This document shows positions 47,906-56,339 of a stretch of 64,000 bases of DNA, one piece after another. The notes under the pieces are model-generated. The model did no database searches. It saw nothing but the letters and a program-made list of their open reading frames with translations, and was not told the DNA's origin. The position numbers and the translations under genes are program-made. This DNA comes from Nocardioides malaquae (GTDB lineage: Bacteria > Actinomycetota > Actinomycetes > Propionibacteriales > Nocardioidaceae), in contig NZ_JADCSA010000002.1 of NCBI RefSeq assembly GCF_015070385.1, positions 1 through 64,000 of the forward strand. Direction: 5' to 3'. Numbering within the stretch: position 1 is the first letter of the stretch; every line of letters starts with the position of its first letter.

Positions 47906-48637
47906 TCAGCCGCCGCCGGGCTCGGGGGAGTCCATGTAGGGGTACTCCGTCATGAGGGTCTCGAGGGCCTCGCCGCTGGGCTCCGAGCAGTACTGCCACA
48001 CGCCGACCTGCTTGGAGGTGTCGCTCTCTCCGGCGCCGCCGGCCGACCAGTGGGTCATGGCCACGTGCTGGCCGTCGGGGAAGGGCTCGCCGTCCTCGGA
48101 GGTCCAGGGAGCGGCCTTGAACTTGTTGCGCATGTCGTCGCCGTCGAACTTGGCGGCGATCCCGCGCACGACCTCCATCTGCTCGGCGTCGTCGGCGATG
48201 GTCTCGTCGTACCAGAGGATCGTGTAGCCGTGCTCCAGGTTGTGCACCAGGAAGCCGAGGTCGGGACGGTCCTCGCCGTAGAACTTGCGGTCCATCGGCT
48301 CCCACGAGTCGTAGTGGGTGCCGAAGGCCGGCGGCGACTCCTCGTAGGGGATCTCGGTGCCCGGCTCGACGTGGTCCATCATGCCACTGGCCGGGGCGGT
48401 GGTGACGTCCTGGCAGCTGCTCGCCGGTGCGCCGATGGTCGAGAGCTCCTTCGCCTTGAACTCGCGCGTCGACAGCGCGTCGGTCACGGGCTTCCAGGCG
48501 GCCGCCACGATGATGAGCAGCCCCAGTGCCACCGAGACCCCGATGATCATGCCGCCCTTGCGGCGGTCGGCGGACTTCTGCGAGTTGCGGATCTCGTGGA
48601 CGACGGCCCGGCGATCCGGCTTCTCCTGCTTCGACAC
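47906..48637 (-). CDS. DUF3105 membrane-anchored protein
   Basis: A 243-aa protein: basic N-terminus, one membrane helix (about residues 29-49), then an extracytoplasmic DUF3105 domain with the core VHNLEHGYTILWYDE and THYDSWEPMDRKFYGEDRPDLGFL. Two cysteines (SSCQDV and QYCSEP) could form a disulfide. DUF3105 proteins have no firmly assigned role. GTG 48637 follows GAGGG by nine bases. Convergent with manC. Confidence 0.85.
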   Translation of the reverse strand: MSKQEKPDRRAVVHEIRNSQKSADRRKGGMIIGVSVALGLLIIVAAAWKPVTDALSTREFKAKELSTIGAPASSCQDVTTAPASGMMDHVEPGTEIPYEESPPAFGTHYDSWEPMDRKFYGEDRPDLGFLVHNLEHGYTILWYDETIADDAEQMEVVRGIAAKFDGDDMRNKFKAAPWTSEDGEPFPDGQHVAMTHWSAGGAGESDTSKQVGVWQYCSEPSGEALETLMTEYPYMDSPEPGGG

Positions 48638-48698
48638 GTACGTGGTCCCTCACGGTTCGGCGCCACCCGGCGGATCGGGCGGCAGGACGGGGTGGAGT

Positions 48699-49703
48699 CT
48701 ACGAGGCGCTGGGTGAGAGGTGGGCCGAGGTGACCGCACCGTGCCCGGGCTGGCCGTCGAGGCGCCACCCATGGGCGATGCAGAGCGCGCGGACCACGAC
48801 GACCGGCACCGGGCGTGGCAGGGTCAGCTCCGCCCCTTCGTCGCCCTCGCCGTCGTCCGTGCGCAGCTCGGAGCCGGGCACCACGCGGTCGAAGGCGTCT
48901 GCCAGCTCGACGAGGTCGGCCGGTGCCCCGAAGACCGGCCGGAGGTGCGGTTCGTCGGCCAGGGCGACCACCACCGCCTCCCGGGCCCCGAACCCGAAGA
49001 GGTCGGCGCCCTCGGGGCGCTGCAGGGCACGAGCCCCCGGCCCGTCGTCACCGACGGGCAGGACCAGGTCGGCACGCCCCCGCAGCACGGCGACCGGCCT
49101 GGCGCCGAGCTTGCCCTGCGCCAGCTCCGCGGCCCCGGCGATCTCGTCGGCCACGGCGGGCAGGGTGACCGCGAGCGGGTTGCCGTAGGAGTCGTGGCGC
49201 CCGGCGAACGCCTCGGCGGGCTGCACGCCGGCGAGGCCGATCGCGATGTCGGTCTGGCCCTCGCGCCAGGCCCGCCCGGCGGTGTCGGTGACCACCACGC
49301 CGACGTTGACGCCGACCAGGTCGTGCAACCGCGCGCGCATCGTGCGGGCCGAGGCGTCGGGGTCCAGCGGCAGGAGGACCAGGGCGTCGGTGGCCACGTT
49401 GGAGCGGTCGATGCCGGCGGCCGCCATCACCAGGCCGAGGCGGTTGCGCACGATGCGGGTGCGACCACGTCGGGCGACGAGACGGAGCGTCTCGCCGGCC
49501 AGGTGTGTCTCGTAGGCGGCGTCGCTCGCGGGGCCCGTGCCGACGACGACGGTGCGGCCCTCGGCCTTGGAGACGACCTTGCCGGTGACGACGACGACGT
49601 CGCCGTCGCGCAGGTCCGCGACCTCGGCGACGAGCGCGGCCAGGTCGGTGCCCTCGGTGACCTCACCGATGCCGTCGGGGGCGACGACGCTGAGCCGGCC
49701 CAC
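48699..49703 (-). CDS. fbiB: Coenzyme F420:L-glutamate ligase, without nitroreductase domain
   Basis: A 334-aa protein whose first about 245 residues are a CofE/FbiB gamma-glutamyl ligase, adding glutamates to F420-0. Markers: VVAPDGIGEVTEGTDL, VVVTGKVVSKAEGR, VGVVVTDTAGRAWREGQTDIAIGLAGVQP (the metal/GTP-binding DTxGRxWRxG) and DEIAGAAELAQGK. Mycobacterial FbiB carries a further about 200-residue FMN nitroreductase domain that reduces dehydro-F420-0. Here only about 90 residues of unrelated-looking sequence follow, so that reduction must be done elsewhere. The start is GTG 49703, or TTG 49709 with a TTGA overlap to fbiA. Confidence 0.92.
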   Translation of the reverse strand: MGRLSVVAPDGIGEVTEGTDLAALVAEVADLRDGDVVVVTGKVVSKAEGRTVVVGTGPASDAAYETHLAGETLRLVARRGRTRIVRNRLGLVMAAAGIDRSNVATDALVLLPLDPDASARTMRARLHDLVGVNVGVVVTDTAGRAWREGQTDIAIGLAGVQPAEAFAGRHDSYGNPLAVTLPAVADEIAGAAELAQGKLGARPVAVLRGRADLVLPVGDDGPGARALQRPEGADLFGFGAREAVVVALADEPHLRPVFGAPADLVELADAFDRVVPGSELRTDDGEGDEGAELTLPRPVPVVVVRALCIAHGWRLDGQPGHGAVTSAHLSPSAS

Positions 49704-49705
49704 CG

Positions 49706-50698
49706 TCAACGGCCTGCGATGAGGGCCAGGGCAGTGGCGGCGACGGTGGCCGCGGCCTCGGGGGAGTCGGTCGCCACCGGAGCGGTGGCCACGTCGAGCC
49801 CGGCGACCTGCAGGGCTGCCACGTCGGCGGCGTCGGAGTCGTCGACGACCCACCCGTCGAGCAGGCCCCCGGTGCGCCGCGCCCCGAAGTGGCGACCCAC
49901 CGCGGCGGCGCTGGCCTCCAGCCGGCTCGCGGCGAGCACCTGGCGCAGGGCCGCGGGTGCGGGCGTACCGGCACTGACGGGGGAGATGCCGACGACGCGG
50001 GCCTTCGTGGTGCGCAGCGCCTCCCGGACGCCGGCAACGTCGAGCACGGGACCCAGGGAGACCACGGGGTCCGAGGGTGCCAGCAGGACCAGGTCGGCCT
50101 CCGTCACGGCCTCGACGACACCGGGAGCCGGGGTCGCACGGTCGAGGCCCACGAAGGCCACGGCCTCGACGGGCACCGCAGCCTCGAGCCGGCGTCGGTA
50201 CTCCTGCAGGTGCACGACTCGCCGCCCGCTCGGGCTGTCGGGGTCGGCCACGGCGACGTGGGCCTCGACCCGGTCGTCGGTCATCGGCAGGAGGCGGACG
50301 CCGGGGTTCCACCGCCGGCACAGGGCCTCGGTGACGGCCGAGAGGGGGTAGCCCGCGTCCAGCATCTCGGTGCGGACCAGGTGGGTGGCCACGTCGCGGT
50401 CGTCGAGGCCGAACCAGCGCGGCTCCACGCCGTAGGCCGCGAGCTCGGTGGAGACGTTCTGGGTGGAGACGTCGGCCCTGCCGTTGGCAGCGGCCTCGCT
50501 GAGGGCGTACATCAACGTGTCGAGGTCCGGGCAGGCCTTGAGGCCGTGCACCCAGAGGTCGTCGGCGGTGTTGACGACGACGGTGACGCGGGCGTCGGTG
50601 TCGACGTGGGGGAGGGTGCCGGAGGTGATCGTGCGGAGCAGGCCGCGCAGGAGGGCCGCGGTCCCATTACCACCGGAGAGCACCGTGATGTCACGCAT
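49706..50698 (-). CDS. fbiA: 2-phospho-L-lactate (phosphoenolpyruvate) transferase
   Basis: CofD/FbiA, 330 aa, which joins the activated phospho-carboxylate (LPPG or EPPG in actinobacteria) to Fo to make (dehydro)F420-0. Motifs: ITVLSGGNGTAALLRGL at the N-terminus, VVVNTADDLWVHGLKACPDLDTLMYAL (Fo-binding region), FGLDDRDVATHLVRTEML, and LLAPSDPVVSLGPVLDV. ATG 50698 is used; it is divergent from whiB2, with 166 bases between them. Overlaps fbiB by a few bases. Confidence 0.95.
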   Translation of the reverse strand: MRDITVLSGGNGTAALLRGLLRTITSGTLPHVDTDARVTVVVNTADDLWVHGLKACPDLDTLMYALSEAAANGRADVSTQNVSTELAAYGVEPRWFGLDDRDVATHLVRTEMLDAGYPLSAVTEALCRRWNPGVRLLPMTDDRVEAHVAVADPDSPSGRRVVHLQEYRRRLEAAVPVEAVAFVGLDRATPAPGVVEAVTEADLVLLAPSDPVVSLGPVLDVAGVREALRTTKARVVGISPVSAGTPAPAALRQVLAASRLEASAAAVGRHFGARRTGGLLDGWVVDDSDAADVAALQVAGLDVATAPVATDSPEAAATVAATALALIAGR

Positions 50699-50763
50699 AC
50701 GACAGAATTTTGCCGGAACCGGTGCACGACACGCCCATGGGGGTGGACTTCCTCGGATTCGGC

Positions 50764-50793
50764 TTGACTAAGTGCCCGTCGCGGGCATGTAAT
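50764..50793 (+). promoter_or_regulatory. whiB promoter with a palindrome in its spacer
   Basis: TTGACT (50764-50769) and TGTAAT (50788-50793) are separated by 18 bases, a good -35/-10 pair about 70 bases before the whiB ATG. The spacer contains TGCCCG-TCG-CGGGCA (50773-50787), a perfect 6-bp inverted repeat likely to bind a regulator. Confidence 0.65.
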
Positions 50794-50864
50794 TCCACCA
50801 GTGTTGTTTCACGCGAGCACCTCAGGGGGATGAGGTCGCTCACACCGGCGAAAGGAAGAAAGTC

Positions 50865-51119
50865 ATGCGGGAACTGTTCCTCCTCGACGCCGACTCCGAA
50901 GAGGTGGGCTGGCAGGACCGCGCGTTGTGCGCACAGACCGACCCCGAGGCGTTCTTCCCGGAGAAGGGCGGTTCGACGCGGGAGGCCAAAAAGGTCTGCC
51001 TGACCTGCGACGTGCGCTCCGACTGCCTGGAGTACGCACTGATGAACGACGAGCGGTTCGGCATCTGGGGCGGGCTCTCCGAGCGCGAGCGGCGCAAGCT
51101 CAAGAAGCGCGCCGTCTGA
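50865..51119 (+). CDS. whiB2: WhiB-family iron-sulfur regulator
   Basis: An 84-aa Wbl protein. Four cysteines (Cys22, Cys45, Cys48 and Cys54 in the C-x22-C-x2-C-x5-C pattern) bind a [4Fe-4S] cluster. FGIWGGLSERERRK is the family turn and DNA-contact segment. The position beside fbiA and manB, and the short N-terminus RELFLLDADSEEVG, match WhiB2/WhmD, which controls division and sporulation genes with sigma factors in actinobacteria. The symbol is by synteny. ATG 50865 follows AAAGGAAG. Divergent from fbiA. Confidence 0.9.
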   Translation: MRELFLLDADSEEVGWQDRALCAQTDPEAFFPEKGGSTREAKKVCLTCDVRSDCLEYALMNDERFGIWGGLSERERRKLKKRAV

Positions 51120-51151
51120 CCCGCAGTTTCTCCCCGCTCCGCCCCGGTCCC

Positions 51152-51157
51152 TAGGGT
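51152..51157 (+). promoter_or_regulatory. -10 element of the GT2-membrane fusion gene (leaderless)
   Basis: TAGGGT, then 7 bases, then GTG 51165. Confidence 0.5.
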
Positions 51158-51164
51158 GTGCGGA

Positions 51165-54077
51165 GTGATCGTCTCCGCCGTCCTCGTCAGCCACGACGGT
51201 TCCCGGTGGCTCCCGCAGGTCATCGACGCCCTGGGCCAGCAGCTGCGGCCCGTCGACCGTCTGGTCGCCGTCGACACCGGCAGCGAGGACGACTCGCCCC
51301 AGCTCCTCGCGGCGGCGTACGGCACCTCGGCCCTGGTCCGCGCGCCGGCCACGACCTCCTACCCGGCCGCCGTGCGAGCCGCCCTCGACGCGCTCCCGCC
51401 CGCGGGCCAGGACGAGTGGATCTGGCTCCTGCACGACGACTCCGCGCCCCACCCCGAGGCGCTGCTGGCCCTCACCCTGGCCGCCGAGGAGTATCCCGAC
51501 GTCGCCACCTTCGGTCCCAAGCTGCGGGAGTGGCCCTCCCTGCGTCGCCTGCTCGAGCTCGGCGTCACGATCTCCGGCACCGGCCGCCGCGAGACCGGTC
51601 TCGAGCGCGGCGAGTACGACCAGGGCCAGCACGACGTCGAACGTGAGGTGCTCGCGGTCAACACCGCCGGGATGCTGGTGCGCCGCAGCGCGCTGGAGGA
51701 GCTCGGCGGCTTCGACGACCGACTGCCGATCTTCGGCAACGACATCGACTTCGGGTGGCGCGCCGCTCGCGCCGGCCTGCGTACGTTCGTGGTGCCGCAG
51801 GCGGTTGTCTTCCACGCCGAGGCCGCGACCCGCGGCGCGCGGCGCACCCCCCTGACCGGTCGCCACCCCCACGACCAGCAACGTCGGGCGGCGCTCTTCA
51901 CCCTGTTGGCCAACGTCGACTCGCGGCGCCTGCTGACCCAGACCCTGCGGCTGCTGCTCGGCAGCCTGGTGCGGGTGGTCGGCCTGCTGGGGGTGCGCGC
52001 CTTCGGGGAGGCGCGGGCCGAGCTGTCCGCGCTCGTGCACGTCTACACCCGCCCCGGGGAGATCCGACGGGCGCGCAGCGACCGGGCCCGCGTGCGCGCC
52101 GAGGCTGCGCGGTCGGTCGCCCACCTGCGGCCGCCGTGGTGGCTGCCCTACCGGCACGGTCTCGACGTCGTCTCCGACGTCGCGCAGGCGCTGACCACGG
52201 GCGCCCAGGACCTGGCCGACCGACGCCGGGAGGCGCGCCAGGAGGCCCGGGCCGCGGAGATCGCGGCCCAGCCCGCCCTCGCGCCTCTCCAGGTGGTGCG
52301 TGAGCCGCGGTCCGACGAGGGCGACGACGGCGAGGACGAGGTCTACGCAGACAGCGGGTGGGTGGTCAACTTCCTCACCAACCCGGTCGCCGTGGTGCTC
52401 GCAGTGGCGGTCCTGGGCTCCTTGGTGGCCGCCCGCGCCGCCTTCGGGGAGATCGCCGGCGGTGCCCTCTCGCCCGTCCCGCAGAGCGTGGGCGACTGGT
52501 GGCGGCTCCACGCCGAGTCGCGCCACCCCCTCGGCACCGGGTCCGAGGTCCCCGCGCCGGCCTACGTGGCGCTGCTCGCGCTCGCCGGCACCGTGCTGGG
52601 CGGCAGCGCGCAGGCGGCCGTCAGCGCCCTGATGCTCGGTGCCGTCCCGGTCGCCCTGTGGGGGGCCTGGCGCTTCCTGCGGCTCGTGGGTCGCCTCGTC
52701 GACCCGCGCGGTCTCACCACGTGGGTCCTCGTCTGGGGCTCGGTGACCTACGCCCTCGTGCCGGCGACGTCGGGAGCGTGGAGTGAGGGACGCTTCGGCA
52801 CCGTCGCCCTGGCGGCGCTGCTGCCGTGGCTGGCCCACGCCGCCGTCGGTTTCGTCGACCCCGATCCCGAGCTCCGGGTCCGAGCCGCCTGGCGGACCGG
52901 GCTCCTGCTGGCGCTGTGCACCGCGTTCGTGCCGGGGGTCTGGCTCTTCGCGCTGCTGGCTGCTGCGCTGGTGGTGGCTGCCGCGACCGCGATCAGCCCC
53001 CGTCTGCTGCAGGACCGTTCGGCGTGGGCGCCGCCCGCCCTCGCGCTCGGACTGGTGCCGCTGCTGCTCGTGCCGTGGTTCCTGCCGCTGGTCGGGCAGG
53101 GCGCCTTCTCCGGACTCCTGCTGGAGGCCGGGCGGTTGCCGGTCGCCGCGGCAGACGTCACCGGCCTGCTGACCGGCCGCATGTCCGACGCGGGTGCGCC
53201 GTGGTGGCTGGGCGTGCCCGTCGGGGTGCTGGCCGTGCTGGCGATCGCCCCGCGTTCGACCCGGGTTCCGGTGCTCATCGGGTGGCTGGTCGCCCTGCCG
53301 GCCGCCTGCGTCGTCGCCCTGCTGGCCCTCGTCGAGCTCGACCTGCCCGCGACGCCCACCCCACCCAGTACCGGCTTCTTCGTGGTCATCCTCCAAGGGG
53401 TGGCGATCGTGGCGGCTGCGCTCGGCACGGGCGCGTTGGTGCGGCGGCTCGCCGGAGGCCCGCACCCCTGGTGGCAGCAGGCCGTGGCCGTCGTGGTGGC
53501 CCTGGTCGCGGCGGCTGTCCCTGCCGGTGGCCTGGTGTGGTGGCTGCAGGCCGACCACCAGTTCGGTGACGACCCCGTCGAGGTGGTGCCGGCCTACATG
53601 GCCCAGAGCTCGCTGGCGGGCGAGGAGGACCGCGGGGTCCTGGTGGTGCGCGGCTCGGTCGACGACGGCGTCAGCTACCGGGTGCGGCGCGGCGACGGCA
53701 TCACCGTCGGCGAGGACGAGGTGCTGGGCCTCACTCCCGAGGACCGTCCGATGACCGAGCTCGTCGCCCGTCTCGTCTCGGCGCCCCAGCCCCGCGACGT
53801 CGAGGCGCTGGCCGAGCGCGGCATCGAGTACGTCGTGCTGCCGGGCCCCGTGGACGGGCGGCTCTCCGCGGGGCTGGACGCCGTCGACGGCTTCGTCCAG
53901 GCCAGCGCCGAGGACCGTGCGACGCGCGCCTGGCGGGTGGAGCAGGAGACCTCGACCGCGGCGGTCTCCGGGGAGGTCGGGCTCTGGCGCCTGCTGCTGC
54001 TCGTGGTGCAGGGGGTGGCGTGGGTCGTCGCGGTGGTCGCGGCCGCCCCCAGCGTGCGGACGGGGAGGCAGTCATGA
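51165..54077 (+). CDS. GT2 glycosyltransferase fused to a large membrane domain
   Basis: A 970-aa protein. Residues 1-260 are a GT-A glycosyltransferase: VSAVLVSHDGSRWLPQVIDAL, VAVDTGSEDDSPQLL, WLLHDDSAPHPEALL (metal Asp pair), AGMLVRRSALEELGGFDDRLPIFGNDIDFGWRAARAGL. A charged linker and then about 13 hydrophobic helices (about 405-760) follow, then an extracytoplasmic region and a final helix near the C-terminus. The architecture fits an enzyme that glycosylates or transports a polyprenyl-linked acceptor at the membrane. Its substrate is unknown. It lies directly after whiB2 and is translationally coupled to the DUF5719 gene, suggesting a two-component surface glycan function. Confidence 0.82.
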   Translation: MIVSAVLVSHDGSRWLPQVIDALGQQLRPVDRLVAVDTGSEDDSPQLLAAAYGTSALVRAPATTSYPAAVRAALDALPPAGQDEWIWLLHDDSAPHPEALLALTLAAEEYPDVATFGPKLREWPSLRRLLELGVTISGTGRRETGLERGEYDQGQHDVEREVLAVNTAGMLVRRSALEELGGFDDRLPIFGNDIDFGWRAARAGLRTFVVPQAVVFHAEAATRGARRTPLTGRHPHDQQRRAALFTLLANVDSRRLLTQTLRLLLGSLVRVVGLLGVRAFGEARAELSALVHVYTRPGEIRRARSDRARVRAEAARSVAHLRPPWWLPYRHGLDVVSDVAQALTTGAQDLADRRREARQEARAAEIAAQPALAPLQVVREPRSDEGDDGEDEVYADSGWVVNFLTNPVAVVLAVAVLGSLVAARAAFGEIAGGALSPVPQSVGDWWRLHAESRHPLGTGSEVPAPAYVALLALAGTVLGGSAQAAVSALMLGAVPVALWGAWRFLRLVGRLVDPRGLTTWVLVWGSVTYALVPATSGAWSEGRFGTVALAALLPWLAHAAVGFVDPDPELRVRAAWRTGLLLALCTAFVPGVWLFALLAAALVVAAATAISPRLLQDRSAWAPPALALGLVPLLLVPWFLPLVGQGAFSGLLLEAGRLPVAAADVTGLLTGRMSDAGAPWWLGVPVGVLAVLAIAPRSTRVPVLIGWLVALPAACVVALLALVELDLPATPTPPSTGFFVVILQGVAIVAAALGTGALVRRLAGGPHPWWQQAVAVVVALVAAAVPAGGLVWWLQADHQFGDDPVEVVPAYMAQSSLAGEEDRGVLVVRGSVDDGVSYRVRRGDGITVGEDEVLGLTPEDRPMTELVARLVSAPQPRDVEALAERGIEYVVLPGPVDGRLSAGLDAVDGFVQASAEDRATRAWRVEQETSTAAVSGEVGLWRLLLLVVQGVAWVVAVVAAAPSVRTGRQS

Positions 54078-55465
54078 CGAGGCCCGATCGAGCACGGCAG
54101 GCGGCCCCGGTGGCCGACCGCCGCGCCGGGGGACGACGGATCGACCCGGTGCTGCTGCTGGCGTTCGTGATCCCGTTGCTCACCGTCGCAGTGCTGGCCA
54201 CGGTCGACCCGTCGCCCACCGAGCAGGGGTCACGGTCTCCCTCGCCCGCCCCGTTGACCTCTCGGACCTTGGTCTGCCCCGCTGCCCAGGGCGGCGCCGA
54301 CGTGGTCGCCGTGGCCTCGGGCGAGGACGGTGCGGCCGGTCCCGTCGAGGTGCGCGGGGGCGACGACCTGACCCTGCAGCCGGGCCGGACCGCCGAGCGA
54401 CGGGTGCGTGGGTCGTTGGTGCTGCGGGGGCGCGACGTCACCGCGCCGGGCCTGCTGGCGGCCCGCGGGGGAGTCGGTGGGGGGATCGACTGTCCCGCAC
54501 CGGCCAGCGACGTCTGGTTCGCCGGCGTGGGGGCCGGTCCGGAGCACTCCTCCGTGTTGACGTTGCACAACCCGGACGCCGGACCGGCGTTGGCCGACGT
54601 CACGGTGTTGACGAGCAAGGGCCTGCGTGAGGTCTCGCGTCTGCGCGGCGTGGCGGTCGAGCCGCGCGGGGAGGTCTCCCTCGACCTGGCGACGTTGCTG
54701 CCGGAGCCCGACGACCTGACCGTGCGGGTCACGGTCAGCCGGGGTCGTCTGGCCTCCTGGGCCGTCGACCGGGTGGTGCCCCTCGGAAGTGGCGCACGCG
54801 CCCTGGGATGGCTGCCGCCCGCCGCCGCGCCGGACACGTCGCTGGTGGTGCCCGGGGTGGGCCGTGGGCCGGGCGAGCGTGTGCTCGTCCTGACCAACGC
54901 CGGTGAGGCCCAGACCATGGTGCGGGTGCGGGCCGTCACGCCGGAGAGCGAGTTCGACCCCAAGGACCTGCCCGAGGTGTCCGTGCCGCCGGGGGCCACC
55001 GTGACGGTGGACCTGTCGCGCTTCCTGCGCTCGTCGGCCTCGGCCGACGTGCTCGGCCTGCGGCTCGAGTCGCAGGAGCCGGTCACCGGCGTGCTGCGTA
55101 CGCGCGTGGCCGGACGCCTCTCGTACGCGGTCGCCTCGACGCCCCTGCGCGAGCGCGGCGCACTGCTGGTGGACGCCGGCCCGAAGCGCCTGGTGCTGGC
55201 CGGAGCCACCGAGGCGGGGGAGGTCCGGGTCGTGCAACGGACCGCGTCGGGTCGAGCGTTGCCCGAGCGAGCGGTGCAGGTCGGTCCTGACCGCGGAGCC
55301 CGCGTGCCCCTGGCGGCGCGGGCGCGCTACGTCGAGGTGGTCGTCGCGGAGGGTTCGGTCTCCGGAGCCGTGGAAGGCACCGGCGGCGAGCTCGCCCGGG
55401 TGCGTCCGGTGACCGAGCTGGTCACCGACACCTGGGTGCCCCACGTGGCGCCCGCGCTCTACTGA
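54074..55465 (+). CDS. DUF5719 family exported protein
   Basis: A 463-aa protein with one N-terminal helix (PVLLLAFVIPLLTVAVLATVD) and a long beta-rich extracytoplasmic part of DUF5719 type (LTLHNPDAGPALADVTVLTSKG, SLDLATLLPEPDDLTVRVTVS, VDLSRFLRSSASADVLGLRLE). There are two Cys (TLVCPA and IDCPAP) that might form a disulfide. Function is unknown; it is coupled by ATGA overlap to the GT2-membrane gene, so it probably assists that enzyme outside the membrane. Confidence 0.75.
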   Translation: MTRPDRARQAAPVADRRAGGRRIDPVLLLAFVIPLLTVAVLATVDPSPTEQGSRSPSPAPLTSRTLVCPAAQGGADVVAVASGEDGAAGPVEVRGGDDLTLQPGRTAERRVRGSLVLRGRDVTAPGLLAARGGVGGGIDCPAPASDVWFAGVGAGPEHSSVLTLHNPDAGPALADVTVLTSKGLREVSRLRGVAVEPRGEVSLDLATLLPEPDDLTVRVTVSRGRLASWAVDRVVPLGSGARALGWLPPAAAPDTSLVVPGVGRGPGERVLVLTNAGEAQTMVRVRAVTPESEFDPKDLPEVSVPPGATVTVDLSRFLRSSASADVLGLRLESQEPVTGVLRTRVAGRLSYAVASTPLRERGALLVDAGPKRLVLAGATEAGEVRVVQRTASGRALPERAVQVGPDRGARVPLAARARYVEVVVAEGSVSGAVEGTGGELARVRPVTELVTDTWVPHVAPALY

Positions 55466-55474
55466 GCACGTCGC

Positions 55475-55897
55475 TCAGCCCTGGCGCGGGTCCACGTCCT
55501 CGGGGTCCATGCCCAGCAGCGCGGCGACCTGCTCGACCACCACGGTGAGCACGAGCGCTCGCAGCTCCTCCCGGGTGTCGCTGCGGCGCTCGAGGGGGCG
55601 GCGGAAGAGCACCAGGCGACTGGGCTGCCCGCCGGAACCCCGCACGAGCGTGGCCAACGGGACCTCGGCGTCGTCCCAGTCGTCGGGCACCATCGGGGTG
55701 TCCTCGACGGCGTACTCGACCAGACCCAGCCGGGAGTGCCAGCGCGCCTCGACGGCGGAGACCGCGCCCAGCACGACGGCGTCGAAACGCTCCCGCTCGG
55801 TGCGCAGCGCCGGTGTGCCCAGCTGGCGCGGCATCACACCCGGTCCGCGCATGCCCCGCCCGCGGCGGTCCCGGCTGCGGCGCGGTGCTGGATCCAT
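55475..55897 (-). CDS. Zincin-like metallopeptidase family protein lacking the HExxH motif
   Basis: A 140-aa protein matching the actinobacterial metallopeptidase-like family (PF06262-type, Rv3259 position). It opens with a basic RDRRGRGMRGPGVMPRQLGT, then RERFDAVVLGAVSAVEARW, VLFRRPLERRSDTREELRALVLTVVVEQVAALLGMDPEDVD. In the helix where zincins carry HExxH the residues read LVLTVVVEQVA, so neither zinc His nor the catalytic Glu are in place. It is therefore probably not a working peptidase. ATG 55897 is used. The start region lies back-to-back with DUF3499 gene (50 bases). Confidence 0.75.
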   Translation of the reverse strand: MDPAPRRSRDRRGRGMRGPGVMPRQLGTPALRTERERFDAVVLGAVSAVEARWHSRLGLVEYAVEDTPMVPDDWDDAEVPLATLVRGSGGQPSRLVLFRRPLERRSDTREELRALVLTVVVEQVAALLGMDPEDVDPRQG

Positions 55898-55933
55898 GCC
55901 GCGAGCCTAGACCTCGACCGACCCCGCGGGAGG

Positions 55934-55939
55934 TAACGT
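55934..55939 (+). promoter_or_regulatory. -10 element of the DUF3499 gene (leaderless)
   Basis: TAACGT, then 7 bases, then GTG 55947. Confidence 0.5.
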
Positions 55940-55946
55940 CTGGCGT

Positions 55947-56306
55947 GTGAATCCTGCCCGTCGTTGCTCGCGCACCGCGTGCGGTCGTGCTGCGGTGGCC
56001 ACGTTGACCTACGTGTACGCCGAGCAGACCGCCGTGCTCGGGCCGCTCGCGATGCACGCCGAGCCCCACGCGTACGACCTGTGCGAGCAGCACAGCGAGC
56101 GACTCTCGGCCCCCCGCGGCTGGGAGGTGCTCCGCCTGGCCCGTGACCTGGGGGAGCGCGGGCCCTCGGGCGACGACCTGCTGGCGCTGGCCGACGCAGT
56201 GCGCGAGGCCGCCCGGGTGCCCGAGCCGGCGCCCGAGATGCACCCCGACGACGACCCTTCCCGGGGCGTGCGTCGGGGCCATCTCCGTGTGCTGACCACG
56301 GAATGA
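55947..56306 (+). CDS. DUF3499 family protein
   Basis: A 119-aa actinobacterial protein of unknown function (mycobacterial Rv3258c type), usually next to manB and whiB2, as here. Two N-terminal cysteines (RRCSRTACGRAA) and YDLCEQHSERL form a CxxxxC plus CxxH pattern that could bind a metal such as zinc. The remainder, including APRGWEVLRLARDLGERGPSGDDLLALADAVREA, is helical. GTG 55947 is leaderless; the manB gene begins 33 bases after the stop with its own promoter. Confidence 0.82.
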   Translation: MNPARRCSRTACGRAAVATLTYVYAEQTAVLGPLAMHAEPHAYDLCEQHSERLSAPRGWEVLRLARDLGERGPSGDDLLALADAVREAARVPEPAPEMHPDDDPSRGVRRGHLRVLTTE

Positions 56307-56325
56307 GGCACTGGGCCGGGCGCTA

Positions 56326-56331
56326 TAGGCT
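56326..56331 (+). promoter_or_regulatory. -10 element of manB (leaderless)
   Basis: TAGGCT (within CTATAGGCT), then 8 bases, then ATG 56340. Confidence 0.5.
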
Positions 56332-56339
56332 CCGGTTCC

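Noticed and set aside
50691-53558. 955-residue leftward open frame opposite whiB2 and the GT2 gene
   Set aside because: It would span two well supported genes and a promoter and has no family features.
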